Source: CALMEC01 sp963765105 | GTDB lineage: Bacteria; Actinomycetota; Thermoleophilia; Miltoncostaeales; Miltoncostaeaceae | DNA length: 64,000 nucleotides | Reading direction: 5' to 3' | Assembly: GCA_963765105.1 (NCBI GenBank) | Contig: CAVXUW010000002.1 | Span: 1,054,001-1,118,000, forward strand | Shown here: piece after piece, positions 1-8,873 of the stretch | Numbering within the stretch: position 1 is the stretch's first letter | How the letters are laid out: each line of letters opens with the position of its first letter | The notes under the pieces: model-generated | The model's database searches: none | Told to the model about the DNA's origin: nothing | What the model saw: only the letters and a program-made list of their open reading frames with translations | Position numbers and translations under genes: made by a program

Positions 1-186
1 CGGCTGACCCGTCAGGTCGAGCCGCTGGATGCAAGCTACGGTCATCTGCACCGCAAGGTTGATGGCGTTGTCCGCCCAGGCCACCTTTTGAGCGCCTTGC
101 ATCTGCTCCATCATGTCCTTCAAACCCTTCTGAAGGTCATCCGGGTCGCCGAACATGCCGCCAAAGGGGAATCCGCCCTCGTCCAT
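1..186 (-). CDS. Uncharacterised protein, N-terminal part (runs off window)
   Basis: The first 62 codons of a reverse-strand gene are visible; the rest lies left of the window. The ATG at 186 is preceded by a good ribosome-binding site (AGGAG, about 5 bases away on the minus strand), and this decides the start. The protein opens with a Gly/Phe/Pro-rich segment (MDEGGFPFGGMFGDPDDL), followed by a Met/Gln-rich helix (KDMMEQMQGAQKVAW) and the start of another helix. There is no signal peptide. I do not recognise the family. The Gly-Phe opening recalls the start of some actinobacterial zinc-dependent metalloproteases, but nothing diagnostic is in view. It is divergent from leuB. Confidence 0.6.
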   Translation of the reverse strand, partial: MDEGGFPFGGMFGDPDDLQKGLKDMMEQMQGAQKVAWADNAINLAVQMTVACIQRLDLTGQP

Positions 187-297
187 TGTTTCTCCTGGAG
201 TGGTGTACCGCAACACAGGGTAGCGCCCCCACCAGCCATCCCGCCGACCGCCGTTCTCCTGGGCCGCGGTGCGTTGCGGCCAATTGGCAATGACGGC

Positions 298-315
298 GAG
301 TGCCAAGTGGCACTC
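298..315. promoter_or_regulatory. Perfect 7-bp inverted repeat upstream of leuB
   Basis: GAGTGCC and GGCACTC are separated by four bases (AAGT) in the 195-bp gap between the divergent partial gene and leuB, 66 bases before the leuB start. It could be a dimeric repressor operator or a small leader hairpin. No regulator is identified and no T-run follows, so it is not a classical terminator. Confidence 0.3.
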
Positions 316-381
316 CGCGCGACCCGGCGGGGCGGCCTGGCCAGCGGATAGCCTGCCGACGGGGTCGAACAGGAGGATGAA

Positions 382-1437
382 TTGCGGACGGTGAACGTGG
401 TGTCGCTTGCCGGCGACGGGATTGGGCCGGAGGTCGTGGCCGTGGCACGCGAGGTCGTCGACACGGTCGGCGCGCAACACGGCATGAGCGTCACATGGAA
501 CGACCAGCTGATGGGGGGGATCTCGATTGACGCCCACGGCGTGGCGCTGACCGACGCGGTCCTGGGCGCCTGCCGCGCCAGTGACGCAGTCTTGCTGGGT
601 GCGGTCGGCGGCCCAAAGTGGGACACCACCGACCCGGACAAACCGCGCCCGGAACAGGGCCTTCTGGGCCTGCGCGCGGGGCTGGGGCTCTTCGCCAACG
701 TGCGGCCGGTGGCTCCGTTCCCGGCTCTGTACGAGTCAAGTCCCCTCCGACGCGAGCGCATTGAAGGCACCGATCTTCTGGTCATCCGCGAGCTCACCGG
801 AGGGATCTACTTCGGTGAGCGTCGTCGTGATGGCGATACGGCCTATGACACCTGCATCTACACCAAGGATGAGGTGCGCCGTGTTGCCCACTGGGCCTTT
901 CGCGCGGCGGCCGACCGCCGCCGCAGCGTCACATCGGTCGACAAAGCCAACGTCTTGGAAAGCTCACGCCTGTGGCGCGAGACGGTCATCGAGGTGGCTG
1001 CTGAATACCCGGAAATCACCCTCGAGCACATGCTTGTCGACAACGCCGCCATGCAGCTCGTGTCGCGTCCGTCGGACTTCGACGTGATCGTCACCGAGAA
1101 CATGTTTGGCGACATCCTCAGCGATGAAGCGGCGATGATCACCGGGTCCATCGGCATGCTTCCGTCGGCCAGCCTGGGCGACGGCGGACCGGGCCTCTAC
1201 GAACCGGTTCATGGCTCGGCGCCCGACATTGCGGGGCAGGGCATCGCGAACCCCATTGCCACCTGCCTCTCGGCCGCAATGATGCTGCGCTACTCACTCG
1301 ATTGTCCTGCCGGGGCCGACCAGATCGATCGGGCCGTTAAGGAACTTCTGGACGCGGGGCATCGAACGCGTGACTTGGGCGGAACCGCCGGGACCGCCGA
1401 GGTCAGCGCGCTCCTGATGGAGCGGGTCCGCGGGTAG
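382..1437 (+). CDS. leuB: 3-isopropylmalate dehydrogenase
   Basis: Cytosolic NAD-dependent oxidative decarboxylation of 3-isopropylmalate in leucine synthesis. The same enzyme class also acts on 3-methylmalate in the citramalate route to isoleucine, which is relevant because cimA is nearby. The 351 residues match the family length. Visible landmarks: GDGIGPEV at the N-terminus, LLGAVGGPKWD, NVRPV, the substrate segment ELTGGIYFGERR, VDKANVLESSRLWR, the metal-binding Asp region TENMFGDILSDEAA and the nucleotide motif GLYEPVHGSAPDIAG. The TTG at 382 is chosen because AGGAGG lies 5 bases before it at 371-376; the ATG at 377 stops after five codons, and the GTG at 391 is too far from that site. 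It converges on the diguanylate cyclase gene three bases downstream. Confidence 0.95.
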   Translation: MRTVNVVSLAGDGIGPEVVAVAREVVDTVGAQHGMSVTWNDQLMGGISIDAHGVALTDAVLGACRASDAVLLGAVGGPKWDTTDPDKPRPEQGLLGLRAGLGLFANVRPVAPFPALYESSPLRRERIEGTDLLVIRELTGGIYFGERRRDGDTAYDTCIYTKDEVRRVAHWAFRAAADRRRSVTSVDKANVLESSRLWRETVIEVAAEYPEITLEHMLVDNAAMQLVSRPSDFDVIVTENMFGDILSDEAAMITGSIGMLPSASLGDGGPGLYEPVHGSAPDIAGQGIANPIATCLSAAMMLRYSLDCPAGADQIDRAVKELLDAGHRTRDLGGTAGTAEVSALLMERVRG

Positions 1438-1440
1438 CGG

Positions 1441-2958
1441 CTAGGAGGGGGCTGCGGCGAGGCTGACGCGTGCGCGGCCGGCGCGTTTGCCGGCGTAGAG
1501 CGCCTCGTCGGCGGCGTTGTAGAGCTGTTCCACCATCACCCCGTTGATCGGAGCCTCGGCCACACCGGCCGTCATGGACAATGGGCCCAGGCGGCTGGTG
1601 CGGAGCTTTGCCAGCACGCGCTGAAGCAACGAAACGGCGCTCGCGGCGGGCGTGTCGGCCAGGACCACGGCGAACTCGTCACCGCCGATGCGAAACACTT
1701 GATCGCCCGTGCGCATCTCGGATCGCAGTGTGTCGGTGAGCAGGCGCAGCGCATCGTCGCCCATCTGGTGCCCGCCCGTCTCGTTGAAGACACGAAAATT
1801 GTCGAAGTCGATGAGACAGAGGCTCATGGGACGATCGCCACGAACCGACAACGCCAGTGCCTCGGCGATGCGTGACTCGAAGGCACGCCGATTGCCCACA
1901 TCGGTGAGCGGGTCCGTGAGGGCAAGGTGCGCCACTCGCGCATGGGCCTCAGCGGTGCGAAGAGCCGACCCGGCAAGATCGGTCAGAAGCGACGAGACCT
2001 GCTCGTCGATTCCCGTGGCCGGCGTGGCGCGGGCGATCACGAGCAAACTCCCTCGGTCACCCGATGCGCTGAGGAGCGCATGGGCGAGCCCGCGCTCGGT
2101 GAGCGCCTGAGCCAGGCCGACGGGGAGCGTCGTCACCTCACGCGCGTCGAAGCGATCGGCGCTTGATGCCAGAAGCGCGAGCTCGGGCTCGTGGTCCTCG
2201 CCGGGGCTGGGTGGCGCCGGATACCAGGTGGCCGCACCGGGGGACCAATGCGCCACCAAGGGTGATTCGAGCAGCACCGATGCGGCGCGGGCAGTCCGAG
2301 CGCGCAGCTGTTGCGGAGTGCCGGATGAGGCCAGGCGAGCCGCCCACGATGCCAAACCCGAGAGACGCCGCACGAGCTCCTCGCCGCGGGCGTGGTTTCG
2401 CGCATTCGAGATGGCCACGGCAGCTTGTGCCGCGATGCTGCGAGCGCGCTTCACCATCTCCGAGTCGAACGCGCTCTGTGCCGTGTCCCACGAGCAGAAG
2501 GCAATTGCGAGGGTCGCATCGTCTGGGCCGCCAACCGACGGGTGGCGGAGGGCGAGACCCAAGGTGCCACCCATGCCGATGCGTCGCGCCCGTTCGGCCG
2601 TGAGCGCGCGCAGTGCGACTGTGTCGGGCAGTTCGAGAATGCCGGTGGGGGAGTCACGAACGGCGTACCACAGGGGGAGATCGCCGAGCGAGCGCCCCCG
2701 CACGCTTACCAACTCGTCCCAGTTCATCTGGTCGATGGTGGTCGTTACCTGGCGTAGCTGGTCGGTCGCGGCGTCGTAGAGAAAGATCAACACGCGATCG
2801 GCGCCGGTGACCGTCTGCAGGGCGGCGGTGGCCGCACGGAGCGTTTCGGTCAGGTCCAGGCTGGCGCCAATCACCTCGGCGAGCGCAACTGATGGCGCGT
2901 CGGTGTTGGGCCAGGTGGCCGAGGCAGGTGCCTGCGGGTGGTTCTCGAAGCTGATCAC
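1441..2958 (-). CDS. GAF-domain diguanylate cyclase
   Basis: Predicted to make cyclic di-GMP from two GTP. The 505-residue protein has no membrane segment. Residues about 28-190 look like one GAF domain and about 195-345 like a second, more divergent one. A GGDEF domain follows, from LTDPLTDVGNRRAF to the C-terminus. The active-site motif is intact (IGGDEFAVV), and five residues before it sits RTGD, matching the RxxD inhibitory site for product feedback. GAF domains suggest soluble small-molecule or redox sensing; the ligand is unknown. It starts with GTG at 2958, divergent from ilvE with a 70-bp gap. Its only visible partners are other c-di-GMP genes in the window: GGDEF-EAL at 45707 and the RsiG-like gene at 55077. 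Confidence 0.9.
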   Translation of the reverse strand: MISFENHPQAPASATWPNTDAPSVALAEVIGASLDLTETLRAATAALQTVTGADRVLIFLYDAATDQLRQVTTTIDQMNWDELVSVRGRSLGDLPLWYAVRDSPTGILELPDTVALRALTAERARRIGMGGTLGLALRHPSVGGPDDATLAIAFCSWDTAQSAFDSEMVKRARSIAAQAAVAISNARNHARGEELVRRLSGLASWAARLASSGTPQQLRARTARAASVLLESPLVAHWSPGAATWYPAPPSPGEDHEPELALLASSADRFDAREVTTLPVGLAQALTERGLAHALLSASGDRGSLLVIARATPATGIDEQVSSLLTDLAGSALRTAEAHARVAHLALTDPLTDVGNRRAFESRIAEALALSVRGDRPMSLCLIDFDNFRVFNETGGHQMGDDALRLLTDTLRSEMRTGDQVFRIGGDEFAVVLADTPAASAVSLLQRVLAKLRTSRLGPLSMTAGVAEAPINGVMVEQLYNAADEALYAGKRAGRARVSLAAAPS

Positions 2959-3028
2959 TGGTTCATTGGTGGGCTGGTCCGTGCCCAGCTATGGTTGACG
3001 GCGGCCAAGCTCGAAAGGTAGCGCGTTC

Positions 3029-3961
3029 GTGCAGGAATCTAAAAAAATCTGGCATAACGGATCTTTGGTCGACTGGGCCGATGCCACCGTTCATGTCCTG
3101 ACTCACGGCTTGCACTACGGCACGTCGGTCTTCGAGGGGATTCGGGCGTATCGCACCGATGAGGGGCCTGCCGTGTTTCGGCTCGACGAGCACCTTGCGC
3201 GCCTGGAACGCTCCGCCGCGATGTACTACATGCCCTTGGGCTTCTCGCAGGACGAGCTGCGGCAGGCCGTGCATGAGACCATCGCCGTCAACGAGCTCGA
3301 TTCGTGTTACATCCGCCCGATTGTGTTCCGTGGGTACGGCACCATGGGGCTCTTTCCCTTGGACGCACCGGTCGACGTCGCGATCGCGGTGTGGGAGTGG
3401 GGCGCCTACCTCGGCGAAGAGGGCCTCAAGAACGGCATCCGCGCGAAGATCGCCACCTGGCGACGCATTGGCAACAACACCATCCCGGCCACCGCGAAGG
3501 CCGGCGGCCAGTACCTCAACTCCATCCTCGCGAAGGTCGAAACGCAGAAGGCCGGCTACCAGGAGGCCATCTTGCTGAACGAGCAGGGCATGGTCGCTGA
3601 CGGTTCCGGCGAGAACATTTTCGTGGTGAAAGGCGGGCGCATCTCAACCCCGCCGGTCGCGGCCTCGATTCTGGAGGGCATCACGCGCAACACGATCATG
3701 GACCTCGCCCGCGAAGAGGGGATGGACGTCGTCGAGCGTGACATCCCGCGGTCGGAGTTGTATTTCGCCGATGAGGTGTTCGTCACCGGCACCGCCGCCG
3801 AGGTATGCCCCATCAACGAGATCGACGATCACCCCATCGGTCCTCCGGGGCCCGTCACCCGCCAGCTGCAGGAACGGTTCTTCCGGGTGACCGAGGGCAA
3901 AGACCCCCGCTCGGAGGGGTGGCTCGATTTCGTCTCTCGGTCGGTGCGGGCGTCGTCGTGA
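3029..3961 (+). CDS. ilvE: Branched-chain amino acid aminotransferase
   Basis: PLP-dependent last step of valine, leucine and isoleucine synthesis, swapping the amino group with glutamate. The 310 residues match fold-type IV aminotransferases. Seen: HGLHYGTSVFEGIRAYRT near residue 30, the Schiff-base lysine in ATAKAGGQYLNS (about residue 160), GSGENIFVVKGGRI, and EVFVTGTAAEVCPI toward the C-terminus. The GTG start at 3029 has only a weak upstream AAAGG. A -10-like TATGGT sits at 2990-2995. Its stop codon overlaps the GTG of citramalate synthase (GTGA), so the two are probably translationally coupled. Confidence 0.95.
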   Translation: MQESKKIWHNGSLVDWADATVHVLTHGLHYGTSVFEGIRAYRTDEGPAVFRLDEHLARLERSAAMYYMPLGFSQDELRQAVHETIAVNELDSCYIRPIVFRGYGTMGLFPLDAPVDVAIAVWEWGAYLGEEGLKNGIRAKIATWRRIGNNTIPATAKAGGQYLNSILAKVETQKAGYQEAILLNEQGMVADGSGENIFVVKGGRISTPPVAASILEGITRNTIMDLAREEGMDVVERDIPRSELYFADEVFVTGTAAEVCPINEIDDHPIGPPGPVTRQLQERFFRVTEGKDPRSEGWLDFVSRSVRASS

Positions 3962-5538
3962 GCCGCGTCGCGATCTACGACACCACGCTGCGCGACGGTC
4001 AGCAGCGGGAAGGCATGAGCCTCACCGTGGGTGAGCAGGTCGCGATTGCCGTCCGCCTTGCGGAGTTCGGCATCGACTACATCGAAGCCGGCTTTCCGTC
4101 GTCGAACCCCAAAGAGCGGGAGCTGTTTACCGCGCTCGAGCGCGAGGACATGCGCACGACCAAGGTTGCGGCATTCGGCATGACCCGCCGCCGTGACACC
4201 ACGCCGGACAACGATGAGGGCCTGCGGGAGCTCGCAAACTCGTTCGTGCCCGTCACCACGATCGTGGGAAAAACCTGGGAGCTTCACCTCACCAAGATCC
4301 TCCGGGTCACCCGGGAGGAGAACCTGCGCATCATCGAGGACTCTGTCGCGTTCCTCGTTGCCCAGGGCAAAGAGGTCATCTACGACGCCGAGCATTTCTT
4401 TGATGCCTACCAGGCCCATCCCGAGTACGCGATCGACTGCCTGCGGGCGGCCGCGGCCGGGGGGGCACACTGGGTAACGCCGTGTGACACCAACGGGGGC
4501 ACGCTGCCGACTCTTCTCACGCAAATCGTTCGGGACGTGCGCGCGGCGCTCCCGGATGTCAACCTCGGCATCCACACTCACAACGACGCCGAATGTGGTG
4601 TTGCCAACTCCCTGGCGGCGGTCGACGAGGGCGCCCGCATGGTGCAGGGCACCATCAACGGTTACGGGGAGCGCTGCGGCAACGCCAACCTCGTCTCGAT
4701 CATTCCGTCGCTCGCGCTCAAGATGGGGTATGAGGTGCTTGACCCGGGCAAGGTCGTGGAGATCACGGCTCTCAGTCACTTCGTTGCGGAGACGGCGAAC
4801 CTGCCACCGGATCAGTGGGCCCCGTATGTTGGGCACAACGCGTTTGCCCACAAGGGTGGCATGCACGCATCGGCCATCCTTCACGACCCCGGCACGTACG
4901 AACACATCGAGCCGGACCGGGTCGGCAACGCCCGCCACGTTCCGGTAAGCGAGTTGTCGGGGCGCGGCACCATCGTCTCCCGCGCCGCCGACCTCGGTGT
5001 GGATGTCGCACCCGAGCAGATTGTGTCCATCCTGGCGCGTCTCAAGGACCTCGAGAACGACGGCTACCACTTCGAAGTGGCCGACGGTTCGTTCGAGTTG
5101 CTGATCGAGCGCGAGTTGGGCCGCTACGAGCCGCTGTTCACGCTCGAGAGCTTCCGCGTCATCACCGAAAAGCGTGCGGACGGGCGTGTGGAGACCGAGG
5201 CGACGGTGAAGCTTCACCACCAGGGGCATCGCTATCACGCGACCGCGGAGGGCAACGGGCCCGTCAACGCCCTCGACAAGGCGCTGAGATCGGCCCTGGC
5301 CTCGCGCGTCCCCGAGTTGGATGGCATCGAGCTGATCAACTTCAAGGTACGGATCCTTGACGAGGCCAAAGGCACGTCGGCCGTCACCCGCGTGCTCATC
5401 GACTCGTCCGACCACGACGATACGTGGGGATCCATCGGTGTGAGTGAGAACCTCATCGAGGCGTCATGGCAGGCGCTCGTCGACAGCCTCGAACACGGGG
5501 TGCGGCGGGCGACGAAAGCCCGGGCTCGCACGGCGTGA
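3958..5538 (+). CDS. cimA: Citramalate synthase
   Basis: Condenses pyruvate and acetyl-CoA to (R)-citramalate, the threonine-independent entry to isoleucine. The HMGL-type barrel begins at once with YDTTLRDGQQREGMSL, followed by EAGFPSSNPKE, the metal-binding HTHNDAECGVANS, NGYGERCGN and HKGGMHASAI. YEHIEPDRVGN and the SELSGRGTI segment are typical of CimA rather than 2-isopropylmalate synthase. A LeuA-type allosteric domain follows from about residue 390, suggesting end-product feedback. The start is the GTG at 3958 overlapping the ilvE stop; the open frame extends upstream, but that part overlaps ilvE. The 526-residue length is typical. Confidence 0.92.
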   Translation: MSRVAIYDTTLRDGQQREGMSLTVGEQVAIAVRLAEFGIDYIEAGFPSSNPKERELFTALEREDMRTTKVAAFGMTRRRDTTPDNDEGLRELANSFVPVTTIVGKTWELHLTKILRVTREENLRIIEDSVAFLVAQGKEVIYDAEHFFDAYQAHPEYAIDCLRAAAAGGAHWVTPCDTNGGTLPTLLTQIVRDVRAALPDVNLGIHTHNDAECGVANSLAAVDEGARMVQGTINGYGERCGNANLVSIIPSLALKMGYEVLDPGKVVEITALSHFVAETANLPPDQWAPYVGHNAFAHKGGMHASAILHDPGTYEHIEPDRVGNARHVPVSELSGRGTIVSRAADLGVDVAPEQIVSILARLKDLENDGYHFEVADGSFELLIERELGRYEPLFTLESFRVITEKRADGRVETEATVKLHHQGHRYHATAEGNGPVNALDKALRSALASRVPELDGIELINFKVRILDEAKGTSAVTRVLIDSSDHDDTWGSIGVSENLIEASWQALVDSLEHGVRRATKARARTA

Positions 5539-6662
5539 GCCAGGAGCAAATCCCGCTCGCCAAGCCGGTCATCGGCGACCGCGAGGTTGAGCTGGTGGAG
5601 CAGGTGCTGCGCTCCGGACAACTGTCGCTTGGCCCAGTGCTGCGCCGGTTCGAGGAGATGTGGGCCGAGCGCGCCGGAGTAGCCGACGCCGTGGCGTGCT
5701 CCAGCGGCACCGCTGGGCTTCACGCGTGTTTTCACGCGCAGGGCATCGGGCCGGGCGATGAGGTGATCGTGCCGTCGTTCTCGTTCGTGGCGTCTGCCAA
5801 CGCGATTCTGTTCACCGGTGCCACCCCGGTGTTTTGCGAGGTTGACCCCCTCACGTTCAACATGGACCCCGCGGCGGTGGAGGCCGCGATCACACCGCGC
5901 ACCCGGGCCATCGAAATCGTCAACATCTTCGGCTACCCGGCTGACCTCCCCGCGCTCACGGATATCGCGCAACGTCACAACCTGTCGATCGTTGAGGATG
6001 CCTGTGAGTCGATTGGTGGCGACTATGACGGGCGCGGCTACGGGCAATGGGGCTACCCGTCGGTGCTCGGCTTCTACGCCAACAAACAGATGACCACCGC
6101 TGAGGGCGGCGTGATCCTCACCGACGATCCGGACTTCGCGCGGGTGACGCGCAGCCTCGTCAATCAGGGACGCTCCGACGACGGCGGCTGGCTGGTCCAT
6201 TCCCGTCTCGGCTTCAACTACCGACTCTCCGATGTGCATGCGGCGATCGGCGTCGGCCAGTTGGAACGGCTCGACGACATGCTGGCCGCTCGTGATCGTG
6301 TGGCCGGCTCGTACCAAGCGGTCATCGCGGAGATCGATGGCGTAACACCCATGTACGAGGGCCCACAACGGCGCTCATGGTTTGTGTACGCCCCTCGTCT
6401 GGACGCCGACATCGATCGCAATGCCATCATTGGTCGACTCAACGCGGTGGGAGTGAGTGCAAAGCCCTACCTGCCCTGTATTCACCTGCAGCCGTACTAC
6501 CAGGAGGCCCATGGGTACCGACCCGGCCACCTGCCGATCACCGAGGCCATCAGCGCCTCCACCATCGCTCTCCCGTTCTTTCCCGAGATCACCGACGAGC
6601 AGGTGGCCCGGGTGTGCCGCGAGTTGTCGGCCGCCATCGCCGCGGAACGGGAGACCCGGTGA
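5535..6662 (+). CDS. DegT/DnrJ/EryC1/StrS-family aminotransferase
   Basis: PLP enzyme of the family that aminates keto-sugars for polysaccharides, surface glycans or secondary metabolites; the substrate here is not evident. The 375 residues show SLGPVLRRFEEMWAERAGV, the phosphate-binding CSSGTAGLH, PSFSFVASANAI, VEDACESIGG and the PLP lysine in GFYANKQMTTAEGG. LGFNYRLSDVHAAIGVGQL toward the C-terminus is also typical. The GTG at 5535 overlaps the cimA stop and its own stop overlaps argH. A sugar-type aminotransferase embedded in an amino-acid operon is odd: it may serve glycan synthesis, or an unrecognised amino-acid step. Confidence 0.85.
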   Translation: MSQEQIPLAKPVIGDREVELVEQVLRSGQLSLGPVLRRFEEMWAERAGVADAVACSSGTAGLHACFHAQGIGPGDEVIVPSFSFVASANAILFTGATPVFCEVDPLTFNMDPAAVEAAITPRTRAIEIVNIFGYPADLPALTDIAQRHNLSIVEDACESIGGDYDGRGYGQWGYPSVLGFYANKQMTTAEGGVILTDDPDFARVTRSLVNQGRSDDGGWLVHSRLGFNYRLSDVHAAIGVGQLERLDDMLAARDRVAGSYQAVIAEIDGVTPMYEGPQRRSWFVYAPRLDADIDRNAIIGRLNAVGVSAKPYLPCIHLQPYYQEAHGYRPGHLPITEAISASTIALPFFPEITDEQVARVCRELSAAIAAERETR

Positions 6663-8041
6663 GCGACGTGCGCCTCTGGGGCGGTCGGTTTGACGGAAGT
6701 TCGGCCGAGGCCTTCGAGCGGTTGAACGAATCGCTCGCGGTGGATGGTCGACTGTGGCGTGAGGACATTGATGGCTCACGTGCACATGCCCGCATGCTTG
6801 GTGCATGCGACATTCTTCCGGCCGACGATGTGGCCGCGATCCTGGCCGGCCTCGATCAGGTGGCCGACGAGATGGCCTCCGGGCGCTTTGTGTTCGCTCC
6901 GGCCGATGAGGACATCCACACTGCGGTCGAACGTCGTCTCACCGAGATCGCGGGTGACGCCGGACGGCGCCTGCACACCGGTCGCAGCCGCAACGATCAG
7001 GTAGCCACCGACGTGCTGCTGTGGATCCGCCGCACCTGCGACGCGCAGGTTCCGCCGCTTCGCGACCTCGCAGCGGCGCTCCTGACACAGGCCGAGGCAC
7101 ATCTCGACACGATCCTCCCCGGCTACACGCACGCCCAGCGCGCGCAGCCCGTGCGTCTGGCACATCACCTCCTCGCCTATGTCTGGATGCTCGGACGCGA
7201 CCGTGTACGTCTTCAGGCGGCCCGTGTGGCGGCCACGGCGGAGTGTCCGTTGGGAAGTGGGGCCCTCGCCGGCTCCGGCTTCCCGCTCGATCGGCAGATG
7301 GTTGCCACCGAACTCGGTTTCGATCGCCCCTCACCGAACAGCCTCGATGCCGTCGCGAGCCGCGATGCCATCGGCGACTACCTGCACTTCGCCGCGCAAT
7401 TGGGAGTTCACCTGTCACGACTCGGGGCGGAGTTGGTGTGGTGGTCAACGGACGAGTTCGGTTTCGTCGAGCTGCCCGACGCCTTCACCTCCGGCTCGTC
7501 GATGCTGCCGCAAAAGAAGAACCCGGACGCGGCGGAGATGGCCCGTGCCAAGGTCCATCGACTGGCCGCCGACCAGAGCGGTTTGGTGGGCGTGCTCGCC
7601 GGGCTGCCACTGAGCTACAACAAAGACCTGCAGGAAGACAAGACATTCCTGTTCGACGCATCCGACACCCTCGAGTTGCTCCTGCCGGCGATGACCGGGA
7701 TGGTCGCCGGTGCCAACTTCCGAGTTGACCGCATGGCGGCGGCATGTGAGGGTGGCGCCATGGCCGCCACCGACCTTGCCGATCACCTCGTGCGTCTGGG
7801 CTGGCCATTTCGCACCGCCCACGAGGAAGTTGGCAAGCTCGTGCGCGCGGTGATCACGCGCGGCGTTGGCCTCGACCAGGCATCAGTCGCCGAGATTGCC
7901 GCCGCCGGGCTCGGAGGGATCGACCTGCCCGATCTGAGCGTCGTCGCCAGCGTCGAGGCCAAAGACGTGCCCGGCGGCACGGCTCGGGCTCGAGTGGTCG
8001 CGCAGCTTGCGGATGCGAAAGACGCAGTGGTCGCCTGGTGA
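6659..8041 (+). CDS. argH: Argininosuccinate lyase
   Basis: Splits argininosuccinate into arginine and fumarate, the last step of arginine synthesis. Length 460 residues. Seen: LWGGRFDGSSAEAFERLNES at the N-terminus, HTGRSRNDQVATD, the catalytic-His region PGYTHAQRAQPV, and the superfamily signature GSSMLPQKKNPDAAEMARAK (catalytic Ser loop), followed by LPLSYNKDLQEDK. The GTG at 6659 overlaps the preceding stop (GTGA). No other arg genes are in the window. Confidence 0.95.
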   Translation: MSDVRLWGGRFDGSSAEAFERLNESLAVDGRLWREDIDGSRAHARMLGACDILPADDVAAILAGLDQVADEMASGRFVFAPADEDIHTAVERRLTEIAGDAGRRLHTGRSRNDQVATDVLLWIRRTCDAQVPPLRDLAAALLTQAEAHLDTILPGYTHAQRAQPVRLAHHLLAYVWMLGRDRVRLQAARVAATAECPLGSGALAGSGFPLDRQMVATELGFDRPSPNSLDAVASRDAIGDYLHFAAQLGVHLSRLGAELVWWSTDEFGFVELPDAFTSGSSMLPQKKNPDAAEMARAKVHRLAADQSGLVGVLAGLPLSYNKDLQEDKTFLFDASDTLELLLPAMTGMVAGANFRVDRMAAACEGGAMAATDLADHLVRLGWPFRTAHEEVGKLVRAVITRGVGLDQASVAEIAAAGLGGIDLPDLSVVASVEAKDVPGGTARARVVAQLADAKDAVVAW

Positions 8042-8295
8042 GCGAGTTCATCTCACTCGGCCTTGGCCGTTACGTTCGCGCCGACCGGATCGTGGCCTTG
8101 GAACCGATCGAGCGGGAGGAGCGTGGACCCGGCAGTCGCACCCGCGTGTGGATCGACGGGCGCCAGGAGCCGCTCATTGCGAGCCGAAGCGAGTCGGCCA
8201 TCGTCGCCGAGCTCGACGAGGGGGCGCCCGCCCCCCGTGGCTCATCACGTCGCACCACGCCGGCGCCGCGTGACGCGCCTCCCTCGCTGTTCTGA
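8038..8295 (+). CDS. Small protein with weak RemA/DUF370 resemblance
   Basis: 85 residues. The first 60 (FISLGLGRYVRADRIVAL, then SRTRVWIDGRQEP) resemble the DUF370/RemA pattern of a short beta-rich core with 'GFGN-V-A-RI' spacing. RemA is a DNA-binding matrix regulator in Bacillus, but that role is not implied here. The last 25 residues are Pro/Ala/Arg-rich and probably disordered. The start is the GTG at 8038 overlapping the argH stop; the stop overlaps the mpg start by one base (TGATG). Family assignment is tentative. Confidence 0.6.
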   Translation: MSEFISLGLGRYVRADRIVALEPIEREERGPGSRTRVWIDGRQEPLIASRSESAIVAELDEGAPAPRGSSRRTTPAPRDAPPSLF

Positions 8296-8873
8296 TGACG
8301 CTCACCACCCACGCTCCGAGCTTCTTCGCGCGTCCCGCTGCTGAGGTTGCCATCGACCTGCTCGGCGACACGCTCATCGTCGGTGAGTGTCACGGCACGA
8401 TCGTCGAGGTGGAAAGCTACGACCAGGACGACCCGGCCTCGCACAGCCACCGTGGCCCCACACCGCGGGCCGCGGTGATGTTCGGCCCGCCCGGGGTGCT
8501 CTACGTCTATCGCAGCTACGGACTTCACTGGTGCGCCAACGTGGTGTGCGGGCCCGTGGGAACGGGTGCTGCTGTTCTCATTCGTGCCATCGCGCCCCAC
8601 GACGGCCTCGGCCTCATGCGCCGACGCCGAGGAGAAGTGCCCGACCGACTCTTGTGCTCCGGTCCCGGCCGGTTGTGTCAGGCTTTCGGCATCGACGGAT
8701 CGTTCAACACCACATCCCTCAAGGACGGCCCCGCCGAGCTGGCGGCCGGCCCCACTCCGCGAAGAATCCTCGTCGGGCCGCGCATCGGAATTTCGGTCTC
8801 CACCGAGGCTCTGTTGCGGTTTGGGATCGACTCGCCTCACCTGTCGCGACCGTTTCCGCGGACGGCCGTATGA
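8295..8873 (+). CDS. mpg: DNA-3-methyladenine glycosylase (AAG/MPG family)
   Basis: Base-excision repair enzyme that removes alkylated purines. The 192 residues match the bacterial AAG-like fold: SFFARPAAEVAIDLLGD at the start, the catalytic-Glu segment GTIVEVESYDQDDPASHS, RAAVMFGPPGVLYVYRSYGLHWCANVV, AAVLIRAIAP, and the Gly/Pro loop LCSGPGRLCQAFGI. Translationally coupled to the previous gene and overlapping tyrS by four bases (ATGA). It is probably expressed with the argH-tyrS run. Confidence 0.93.
   Translation: MTLTTHAPSFFARPAAEVAIDLLGDTLIVGECHGTIVEVESYDQDDPASHSHRGPTPRAAVMFGPPGVLYVYRSYGLHWCANVVCGPVGTGAAVLIRAIAPHDGLGLMRRRRGEVPDRLLCSGPGRLCQAFGIDGSFNTTSLKDGPAELAAGPTPRRILVGPRIGISVSTEALLRFGIDSPHLSRPFPRTAV

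Noticed and set aside
3829..5415. Long minus-strand frame (about 528 codons) across citramalate synthase
   Set aside because: It lies antisense to a clear CimA with all catalytic motifs; its own translation has no recognisable domain, and such frames are common in high-GC sequence.
5235..6368. Minus-strand frame of 377 codons over cimA and the DegT gene
   Set aside because: Antisense shadow: no motif, and both plus-strand genes are well supported.
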